A DNA stretch of 64,000 nucleotides from Peribacillus kribbensis DSM 17871. GTDB lineage: Bacteria > Bacillota > Bacilli > Bacillales > DSM-1321. Made by a program: the position numbers and the translations under genes. Numbering within the stretch: the first letter of the stretch is position 1; the number at the start of each line of letters is the position of its first letter. The DNA is taken from assembly GCF_000430765.1 (NCBI RefSeq), contig NZ_KE387238.1:101828-165827 (forward strand), given 5' to 3'. Positions 58,492 to 64,000 of the stretch are shown here, piece by piece. Below the pieces are notes generated by a model. It searched no databases. It was given only the letters and a program-made list of their open reading frames with translations, and was not told the DNA's origin.

Positions 58492-58520
58492 TACTCCCCC
58501 TGTTATCCAGGGGGATTTTT
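58492..58520 (+). terminator. Rightward terminator
   Basis: TCCCCC/GGGGGA stem (58494-58516), 9-nt loop, then TTTTTATT; the T-run is only on the plus strand. It ends the transcript from 58268 and not the leftward gene. Confidence 0.75.
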
Positions 58521-58527
58521 ATTATCA

Positions 58528-58905
58528 TTAAGCTATTTCAACTTCCTCCCACTGCATATCCAGTCCGAGTATATTGATGATGAACAAGTCTTTTAGGGTC
58601 GTTAGGCTAAGGGTATGTAGATCCATTGTCATATCGTTTACAAAGCAATCTGCTTTGTTTAAAGCTTCTTCATCATTGTCTGATTCAACTTCCATTGATA
58701 CAAAAAGATCAAGGTCTGCACATTCGTTTCCATCCAAACCTTCTTCAAAATAGTGATCATTGACAGTTAATCTGTGAGTTAACCCGGAGATGCTACTTAC
58801 AAATAGCTCACGATCCATAAGGATGTTTAAAGAATTAAGTTTCCCTGCAATACCTCTGATATCTAATACTGTTGACAATGTACCGAATACCGTTTTCTTA
58901 GCCAT
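58528..58905 (-). CDS. Hypothetical phage protein, 125 aa
   Basis: Acidic (pattern of EEGLDGNECADLDLFVSMEV, ESDNDEEALNKADCFVNDM). No membrane segment. AAGGGAGTGGAG precedes the ATG. Not recognised. Divergent from the XRE regulator with a common operator, so it is probably under its control. Confidence 0.6.
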   Translation of the reverse strand: MAKKTVFGTLSTVLDIRGIAGKLNSLNILMDRELFVSSISGLTHRLTVNDHYFEEGLDGNECADLDLFVSMEVESDNDEEALNKADCFVNDMTMDLHTLSLTTLKDLFIINILGLDMQWEEVEIA

Positions 58906-58940
58906 TTAACTCCACTCCCTTTACTTTTTTAAATAAATCT

Positions 58941-58958
58941 TTATCTTTCTAAAGATAA
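58941..58958. promoter_or_regulatory. Palindromic operator between divergent phage genes
   Basis: Perfect inverted repeat TTATCTTT-CT-AAAGATAA. A half-site, AAAGATAA, recurs near 59028 just before the XRE gene. Likely binding site of the adjacent regulator. Confidence 0.6.
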
Positions 58959-59057
58959 TATAACTTATTCTAAATATGGATGTCAACACCTATTTTCATT
59001 TTTTTAAAGCTGTGCTACACTTTTTTAAAGATAAACTTTATAAAAGGGGGTTAGGGA

Positions 59058-59276
59058 ATGTTTTCTTATGCACCATTAATGTCTACACTACATAAAAGAA
59101 AATTATCAAAGACTGAATTGCAAAAGCTAATTAATGTTTCATCGGCCACAATAGCCAAAATAAGTAAGGATCAACATGTTTCTCTTAAAGTTATAGATGA
59201 TATTTGTGAGGTCTTGGATTGCAATGTTGATGATGTAATAACGCATATAAAAGTAAAAAATCACCAATCTATATGA
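59058..59276 (+). CDS. XRE/Cro-type helix-turn-helix regulator
   Basis: 72 residues, YozG-like HTH: LHKRKLSKTELQKLINVSSA, TIAKISKDQHVSLKVIDDIC, VLDCNVDDVITHI. Lacks an oligomerisation or peptidase domain. GGGGG 7 nt upstream. Sits between the operator at 58941 and the defence operon, so it may control the switch. The prophage has no other obvious CI protein. Confidence 0.85.
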   Translation: MFSYAPLMSTLHKRKLSKTELQKLINVSSATIAKISKDQHVSLKVIDDICEVLDCNVDDVITHIKVKNHQSI

Positions 59277-59292
59277 CTGGTGATTTTTTATT
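59256..59292. terminator. Bidirectional terminator
   Basis: AATCACCA/TGGTGATT stem, 11-nt loop, A-run left and TTTTTT right. Serves both the XRE gene and the end of the defence operon. Confidence 0.85.
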
Positions 59293-59330
59293 TAATTTAA
59301 AAGTTTTCTTCTAATATTAGAAGATCTAAT

Positions 59331-59909
59331 TTATTGACTGTTCCTCAAAGTATGGGGTAATAATCTTTCTATCTCGCCGGGATCGAAGGTATAATCTTCT
59401 GTATCCTTTAAAGCTTTCCTAGCCTTTTTAAAATCCGTATATATTGTCTTTGGTGCATTTTCATAAACATCATTTAACTTACTAATTAACTCGTCTCTCT
59501 GTTGAATAATAGCAACATCACCTAAAAGACCATCTTTTTGATCAATGAGTAGCAATAATAATTTATCCCTTAATACCAATAATTGGAAAGAAGCTGTTTT
59601 GTGAGCATTTAAATCATCGTCATTCGATGAAGAAAAATCATATATTGATAATCCAGTCGCAAGTAAAGTTATAATTAATGTAATTGTATTTATAACTATA
59701 TTCAAATTTGGATTATGTTTTAATATGGGATTCAATGCATCAGAAAATGCAGAAACTACGCCAACAGAGGTTATAGAGAGTAATGTCACTTGTGTAACCT
59801 TAAAAAATTTAATCTTTTTCATTAATCTCTGAACTGCTTGTTCTTGTATAGCATGTGAATATACAACTCTACCATATATTTCTTTAATACTTTCAATATT
59901 ATTAATCAT
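59331..59909 (-). CDS. SLATT-domain two-transmembrane effector
   Basis: 192 residues. Short N-terminal helix, a basic RLMKKIKFFK stretch, two membrane helices (about 37-55 and 69-89), then a helical cytosolic part with HKTASFQLLVLRDKLLLLLI and NAPKTIYTDFKKARKAL. This layout fits SLATT domains (SMODS- and SLOG-associated 2TM effectors), predicted to form pores in response to a nucleotide signal. ATGA overlap with the CD-NTase gene gives translational coupling. Last gene of the operon before a terminator. Confidence 0.8.
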   Translation of the reverse strand: MINNIESIKEIYGRVVYSHAIQEQAVQRLMKKIKFFKVTQVTLLSITSVGVVSAFSDALNPILKHNPNLNIVINTITLIITLLATGLSIYDFSSSNDDDLNAHKTASFQLLVLRDKLLLLLIDQKDGLLGDVAIIQQRDELISKLNDVYENAPKTIYTDFKKARKALKDTEDYTFDPGEIERLLPHTLRNSQ

Positions 59910-60760
59910 GATGTAACTCCATTTAAAAAATCTCCAAATAGCTTTCTAAGAAAATAATGTGAATTATAGGTATCTTGATATTTTATTGCTGACAAAAAAT
60001 CATCTAAAGATTTAAGTGCTTTTTTCTCAAACTCATAATTTTCCCTATATAGTATATTGTTACTTCCAGGTACATACCAATGGTTGAGTCCATTCTGTTT
60101 ACCTAAATAAAGGAGAAAATATCCAAAAGCAAAAGCTGTAGAATCAAACTTTCTATCTTCTGATAGGAAAAAATTTGTAGCTAAAGCATCAATTAATGCA
60201 CCAGATATGTCAACATTGTTTGTAACTTTCCAAGCCCTTGTTAATCGACATACATTCTTTACTTGTCCATCGAAAACTTTATTCACTATATTTATTGCCT
60301 TTATTTCTTTAGCAGGATCACATTCTAACCAGGTACCACTTTTATTTGAATCCGGATAGGTCAAAGTTCCATTATCGTTCTCAAAAGAAGGAACAATTTC
60401 AAATTTTATACCGTCACTAAAAATAACTACAACTACCTGACCATCACCTTTGGTAGATGTACGTGAATAACTAAAATCAAGTGCTTTTTTCACATTTTGC
60501 AAAAGTGCTGATTGTCCATTAAATCGGTAACTATTAAACCTTTGAAATTCATTTTTAGGGAGTTTAACAATTATATCCACATCACTAAATCCTTTTATTG
60601 CTGTTCCTCTTCCGTACGATCCAACATAGCGACAATTCTTATCGTCAGAGCTAATGCCCCAATAATAGTTATTTATTGTTTTAACAATTCGATGGTATCT
60701 GTATGAAATAATATCATGGTTCTTAGTCCTCAGCCCTTTGAGAAGTGGAGTAAGGTTCAT
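59906..60760 (-). CDS. SMODS/CD-NTase cyclic oligonucleotide synthase
   Basis: 284 residues, nucleotidyltransferase of the CBASS type. Active site: G47-S48 in VGSYGRGT, D60 and D62 in FSDVDIIV, and E121 in KFEIVPSFE, all present. Helical C-terminal half as in OAS-like enzymes (LTRAWKVTNNVDISGALIDA). Expected to make a cyclic oligonucleotide on infection that turns on the SLATT protein. 13 bp after the 184-aa gene, ATGA overlap with the effector gene. Clade cannot be given without a tree. Confidence 0.88.
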   Translation of the reverse strand: MNLTPLLKGLRTKNHDIISYRYHRIVKTINNYYWGISSDDKNCRYVGSYGRGTAIKGFSDVDIIVKLPKNEFQRFNSYRFNGQSALLQNVKKALDFSYSRTSTKGDGQVVVVIFSDGIKFEIVPSFENDNGTLTYPDSNKSGTWLECDPAKEIKAINIVNKVFDGQVKNVCRLTRAWKVTNNVDISGALIDALATNFFLSEDRKFDSTAFAFGYFLLYLGKQNGLNHWYVPGSNNILYRENYEFEKKALKSLDDFLSAIKYQDTYNSHYFLRKLFGDFLNGVTS

Positions 60761-60773
60761 AATACACTCTCCA

Positions 60774-61328
60774 TTATCTAATTGCTCCGTTTCTTCTTAA
60801 ATTCTTCATTATATCTGGATTGTCATTTTCAACACTGTAGAAGAACACTTCATCCACATGGTTTTCAATGTCCCAGTTCTTAATACTCCATTCATTTGTA
60901 GTTATTAATATTACTTTGCTTGATTGAGAGTTTTCAATATCGTTTAAAAAGGCTGAGTACCTTTTAATATCATCGAGAACCGTTTGAACCGGGTGAAATA
61001 ATGTAAAAGTATTTTTGTTACCTCTAGGATTAGACCTTGTATTATTTGAATAGCTGTTTACCCTAACAGTCATTCTACCTATTTTGTAATTATTTGTTGA
61101 TGTAACTGTACTAGGCAGGAGTTTTTTATTAAAAGCACGATAAATGTGAAAAGATAGGTCTGACATAGAGCTTGTTCTAATTATCCCTTTTTCAAAAACG
61201 CTATTTAAACATGATAGAACCACATTTAATTTAGCATCGTTATCGTAGCCTCTTACTAACAATGTTTTCTTGTCTTTGTTCCTTAGAAATTTTAATACAT
61301 TCTCTTTTGCATTTTCTTTATCAATCAC
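60774..61328 (-). CDS. Unrecognised first gene of the CBASS-like operon, 184 aa
   Basis: GTG start with GGAGG 9 nt upstream. Not recognised. Seen features: a hydrophobic strand KTLLVRGYDND near 20, a basic Asn/Ser-rich middle (RMTVRVNSYSNNTRSNPRGN), then DDIKRYSAFLNDIENS and a second buried strand KVILITTNEWSI near 147 and VDEVFFYSVENDNP. The spacing of strands recalls a P-loop or STAND fragment but there is no Walker A (GxxxxGKS/T). No transmembrane segment. It lies 13 bp upstream of the CD-NTase gene on the same strand, so it should be part of the system, perhaps as regulator or sensor (inference). Confidence 0.7.
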   Translation of the reverse strand: MIDKENAKENVLKFLRNKDKKTLLVRGYDNDAKLNVVLSCLNSVFEKGIIRTSSMSDLSFHIYRAFNKKLLPSTVTSTNNYKIGRMTVRVNSYSNNTRSNPRGNKNTFTLFHPVQTVLDDIKRYSAFLNDIENSQSSKVILITTNEWSIKNWDIENHVDEVFFYSVENDNPDIMKNLRRNGAIR

Positions 61329-61401
61329 CTTGATTCACCTCCATGCCGAACTTATAAAACTGGATTTCCTATATATGTTAATATCATAACCTACTATTCT
61401 A

Positions 61402-61429
61402 TTCTGTAAAACAATCTTTATGATATAAT
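61402..61429 (+). promoter_or_regulatory. Promoter of integrase gene
   Basis: TTCTGT (61402-61407), 16 nt, TATAAT (61424-61429). It is followed by a hairpin that covers the ribosome site. Confidence 0.55.
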
Positions 61430-61441
61430 TCACTTAAAAGG

Positions 61442-61469
61442 TCACAACTTTTTTCATAAGGAGTTGTGA
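61442..61469 (+). promoter_or_regulatory. Hairpin sequestering the integrase ribosome site
   Basis: Perfect 8-bp inverted repeat TCACAACT (61442-61449)/AGTTGTGA (61462-61469). The loop and right arm hold AAGGAG, the integrase ribosome site. It could lower translation, or be an integrase/repressor site. Confidence 0.5.
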
Positions 61470-61472
61470 TGT

Positions 61473-62618
61473 GTGAGTAATATCAAGAAAGATAGCAAAA
61501 GAGGTACTTATTACTTTGTTTTGGATGGCGGAAGAGATCCGATAACGAAGAAAAGAAAACAGTATAAACGGACTGGTTTTGAATCAAAACATGAAGCTCA
61601 GTTAGCCTTGGCTGAGTTGCAGATTAAACTTAAAGAAAATAACTATGTAGTACCTGACAAAGTGCATTTTGAAGAATTCCTTCATAAGTGGATGGAAACG
61701 AAGAAATTAAAATTAAAAGCAAGTACATTGCAAAATTATCAAGAACAAATCAGGTACAATATACTTCCCTTTTTCAATAGCATTCGTCTTTCAGAACTAA
61801 ACGAAGAAATTGTTCAGCAGTTTATTCATTATTTATCTAAGGAAAGAGATTTAGCTCCTGCAACAATTAGAACTACTTACGGTATTCTTGCTGAAGTAAT
61901 ACATCAAGCAGCTAAAAAAAGACTTGTGAGTGAATCGGTTTTAGATGACATTGTACTACCGAGGGAAACGAAACAGGTACAGATTTGGAATGAAGAGGAG
62001 ATTAATACCTTTCTAAATGCCCCTTCGATTATCTTAAAACTTACTCGGCTATATATAGGCTATGTAGTTATGGTTATGGGTGGCTTAAGAATGGGAGAGG
62101 TTCTAGGTCTTAGGTGGTCTGATATAGACCTTGATAAACGTCTTATAAGCATTAGGCAGACTCTGGCTAAAACGGATGCAGAAGGAAATTATGGCTTTGT
62201 TAACGAGGGTAAGACAGAGGCAGCTATAAGATTTATTTACATACCTTCTTCATTGGGGTATTTATTATCGGAACACAGAAAACTTATAGATAAAGAACAA
62301 AAAATATTAGGTGATTCCTATAAGAATTTTGATTTAGTGGTTTGTACTACTAATGGGAACTTTGTTCACCCTAACAATTTCAGAAGAGGATTTAAGACCA
62401 CTATATCTCAACTAAATCTGCCTTTAATCAGGCTGTATGATTTACGCCATGTACACGCCTCTTATTTATTGGCTAAAGGGGTTAACATCAAGATTATCCA
62501 GGAGCGTATGGGTCATAAGGACATTAAGCAAACCTTAAATACTTATAGTCACCTATTACCTTCAATGCAGCTTGAAGCAGTAGAGAAATTCGAGGAAATT
62601 TTTAGGATTGGTGACTAA
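61473..62618 (+). CDS. int: Tyrosine site-specific integrase
   Basis: 381 residues. N-terminal AP2-like arm-binding part (GTYYFVLDGGRDPITKKRKQ), SAM-like core-binding domain (about 65-150), catalytic domain with Arg in GGLRMGEVLGLRW (near 205), His-x-x-Arg as LRHVHAS (near 322), His in MGHKDIKQT and Tyr nucleophile in TYSHLLP (near 355). GTG start with AAGGAG upstream. Beside attR; it recombines the queF sites. Confidence 0.95.
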   Translation: MSNIKKDSKRGTYYFVLDGGRDPITKKRKQYKRTGFESKHEAQLALAELQIKLKENNYVVPDKVHFEEFLHKWMETKKLKLKASTLQNYQEQIRYNILPFFNSIRLSELNEEIVQQFIHYLSKERDLAPATIRTTYGILAEVIHQAAKKRLVSESVLDDIVLPRETKQVQIWNEEEINTFLNAPSIILKLTRLYIGYVVMVMGGLRMGEVLGLRWSDIDLDKRLISIRQTLAKTDAEGNYGFVNEGKTEAAIRFIYIPSSLGYLLSEHRKLIDKEQKILGDSYKNFDLVVCTTNGNFVHPNNFRRGFKTTISQLNLPLIRLYDLRHVHASYLLAKGVNIKIIQERMGHKDIKQTLNTYSHLLPSMQLEAVEKFEEIFRIGD

Positions 62619-62628
62619 GATTGTGACT
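62611..62628. other. GTGAC arm-type sites at the integrase end
   Basis: Two GTGAC repeats (62611-62615 and 62623-62627) over the integrase stop codon and just after it. They match those at 24983-25079; together they flank the attP core when the phage is circular. Confidence 0.5.
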
Positions 62629-62681
62629 TCTTAAAATTCCGTATCACGAAAGACTTGTGTAACAGGTGTATTTTAAAGTTA

Positions 62682-62897
62682 GACTTCCACGAAGACTGCA
62701 TGAACATCATCATGAATGACCTGATCAAGCTGATGGACCCGAAATACATCGAAGTATGGGGAAAGTTCACCCCTCGCGGCGGTATCTCCATCGATCCGTA
62801 CACCAACTACGGCAAGCCCGGCACAAAATATGAGGAAATGGCAAACTACCGTTTAATGAATCATGATTTGTATCCGGAGACTGTGGATAATAGATAA
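62682..62897 (+). pseudogene. queF 3' fragment left by prophage integration
   Basis: Encodes residues 95-165 of QueF without its active-site cysteine. A remnant of the site, not a gene. Before integration this segment was the end of the chromosomal queF (or its phage copy). Confidence 0.9.
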
Positions 62898-62916
62898 GAA
62901 TGGCTTCGGGTGATTA
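62682..62916 (+). repeat. attR: 235-bp direct repeat with queF 3' fragment
   Basis: Identical to 24735-24969. It carries the last 71 codons of queF with the stop at 62895-62897. No start or ribosome site belongs to it. Confidence 0.95.
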
Positions 62917-62964
62917 GCTATCTGTGATTTTAGTGGTCTTTTACACAGATAGCTAATATTTTTT
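62914..62964 (+). terminator. Terminator after attR (original queF terminator?)
   Basis: Perfect 13-bp stem, TTAGCTATCTGTG (62914-62926) with CACAGATAGCTAA (62944-62956), then TATTTTTTT. Its loop resembles that of the hairpin at 24973, but the stems differ by paired changes. Confidence 0.8.
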
Positions 62965-63050
62965 TAGAAGTCACACAATACTAAAATCGTTATTTTCAGT
63001 GAGCAATGCCATCGAGCCTCTACGTTCATTTATAAGGTGGACTTTGGCGA

Positions 63051-63263
63051 TTACATTTTCCCCTTCATCAGCAAATCAACACTTACTGCAAAAGAAGTTG
63101 CTTCTGAATCTTTAAACTTTACATTATTTGGATCGGGATTAAGAATTTTTACAATTACTTTTCTATGAGGGTTTAATAACTCGTGCCTGCTTTTAATATT
63201 AGCAATTTTGTTATTCAATTCCTTAATGCTTGAAGCATGGGTTATTGTGACCATCCCATTCAT
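63051..63263 (-). CDS. Hypothetical protein, 70 aa
   Basis: Start at 63263 (AAGGAG 8 nt upstream). TITHASSIKELNNKIANIKS then HRKVIVKILNPDPNN, a small beta-alpha protein. Not recognised. Located beyond attR in A+T-rich DNA that looks unlike the chromosomal genes at 1-24950. Confidence 0.5.
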   Translation of the reverse strand: MNGMVTITHASSIKELNNKIANIKSRHELLNPHRKVIVKILNPDPNNVKFKDSEATSFAVSVDLLMKGKM

Positions 63264-63347
63264 CTCTATCACTCCTTCACCAAATAACCATATTCAATAT
63301 AAATATTCCGCAAAGGATAAGTAAAGTCCTGTCTTTATTGAAATAAA

Positions 63348-63370
63348 AACAGCCCCTAAAGGCTGCTTTA
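63348..63370 (-). terminator. Terminator of LysM gene
   Basis: Minus strand CAGCC/GGCTG stem with short loop, then TTTTTATTTC. Confidence 0.65.
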
Positions 63371-63374
63371 AAAT

Positions 63375-64000
63375 TCATTTAAGTCTAAGCGCTTGACCTA
63401 CATAAATCCGATCACTTTTTAATTTATTAATCTTTTTCAAGTTAGATACAGTAGTTTTAGCTTTCTTACTGATGCTGTAAAGTGTATCACCTTTCTTTAC
63501 TTTGTAAGTAGAAGAAAGATCTGTACCTGAAGTTGATCCTGTAAGTTTTAACTTCTGACCAACTCTTATACTATCACTCTTTAAATTATTCAGTTTCTTG
63601 ATAGCTGAAACATTCGTATGATTATTCTTGGCAATCCGATATAGAGTGTCTCCCTTTTTAACTGTGTATACTTTGACTGTATTATTTACTGGCGGGTTTT
63701 GAACAGAAGGAACTTCGCTTTCTTTATCCTCATCCATAAGGAACCACATATCTTTTGTAAATAACACTTTATGTTTGCTCTTATAACTTAATGCAGCCTT
63801 TTTGAATAATGAATCTTGCTTAGAAGCATAAGCATTGAAATTATCTACAGCCTGTGCATATTCGTTTGCTGCTAAATCGCCATTTAAAAAGTCAATCGAA
63901 TCTAATTCTAAGTTATACATCTCAACTAACGTATTGTAAATATATTCATCCATTTTTTGTAACTCAGAGTTTGACCCATTTACTGCATAATTATCATCTA
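63375..64000 (-). CDS. LysM-repeat protein, N-terminus outside the window
   Basis: Reading frame is open to the window edge; the first ATG in it (63953) has no ribosome site, so the true start is beyond 64000. The visible 206 or so residues end with two LysM domains (VYTVKKGDTLYRIAKNNHTN and STYKVKKGDTLYSISKKAKT, about 45 residues each) that bind peptidoglycan. The part before is soluble and helical, with no catalytic domain visible. A wall-associated or phage-like lysis protein. Confidence 0.85.
   Translation of the reverse strand, partial: DDNYAVNGSNSELQKMDEYIYNTLVEMYNLELDSIDFLNGDLAANEYAQAVDNFNAYASKQDSLFKKAALSYKSKHKVLFTKDMWFLMDEDKESEVPSVQNPPVNNTVKVYTVKKGDTLYRIAKNNHTNVSAIKKLNNLKSDSIRVGQKLKLTGSTSGTDLSSTYKVKKGDTLYSISKKAKTTVSNLKKINKLKSDRIYVGQALRLK

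Noticed and set aside
62655-62897. Second functional queF
   Set aside because: It lacks the first 94 residues including the catalytic cysteine; it is the attR copy.

Overview
The window is a chromosomal stretch of a low-G+C Gram-positive bacterium of the family Bacillaceae (Bacillus, Mesobacillus, Cytobacillus or a close relative). The evidence is the gene content (TrhO-type rhodanese, RecQ with HRDC, YtxH-like protein, YihY, IolS-like aldo/keto reductase, stand-alone queF), strong AGGAGG-type ribosome binding sites, sigma-A promoters, a PyrR attenuator and a class I preQ1 riboswitch. Genus and species cannot be fixed from the sequence alone.

Positions 1 to about 24950 are ordinary chromosome. 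A 52-bp tandem repeat runs off the left edge. Then come ilvE, a CDF metal transporter, a three-gene operon (Lgt-like membrane protein, COG1964-type radical SAM enzyme, small membrane protein), a DinB protein, pyrB behind its own PyrR attenuator, trhO, a PAS-PAS-GGDEF-EAL protein, a YtxH-like protein, YihY, a decayed Nudix gene, an aldo/keto reductase, an HD-GYP protein, a small secreted protein, recQ, a GNAT acetyltransferase, an operon of membrane protein, Nudix hydrolase and phosphotransferase, an AAA ATPase, an EamA transporter and queF.

Positions 24735 to 62916 hold a complete-looking siphovirus prophage integrated in the 3' end of queF. The last 235 bp of the queF region are repeated perfectly at 24735-24969 and 62682-62916. 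The left copy belongs to an intact queF; the right copy is a 3' fragment. The repeat-to-repeat distance, 37,947 bp, is the expected size of the circular phage genome. From left to right the prophage contains: DUF771 pair, YjcQ, unknown genes, replication-relaxation protein and FtsK-like translocase; then, read right to left, the late operon HNH - TerS - TerL - portal - protease - HK97 capsid - connectors - major tail protein - tail chaperone with a -1 frameshift - tape measure - Dit - tailspike - Tal - holin - amidase and tail accessory genes; then small early genes, an HNH homing endonuclease, a 1.2-kb non-coding block with iteron-like repeats, a replication initiator-like gene, regulators, a candidate small RNA, a CBASS-like defence operon, and the tyrosine integrase beside attR.

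The most interesting part is 59331-61328. A CD-NTase (SMODS nucleotidyltransferase with intact GS...DxD...E residues) is translationally coupled to a SLATT two-membrane-segment effector, and preceded 13 bp upstream by an unrecognised 184-residue protein on the same strand. This reads as a minimal cyclic-nucleotide abortive-infection system with a possible new component, carried as prophage cargo next to the integrase. Other items worth attention are the non-coding RNA candidate at 58302-58425, the paired 13-bp-stem terminators next to both queF copies, the Lgt-like/radical SAM operon, and A+T-rich foreign-looking DNA beyond attR (63051 to the end, with a LysM protein that runs off the window), which could be a second element at the same site.
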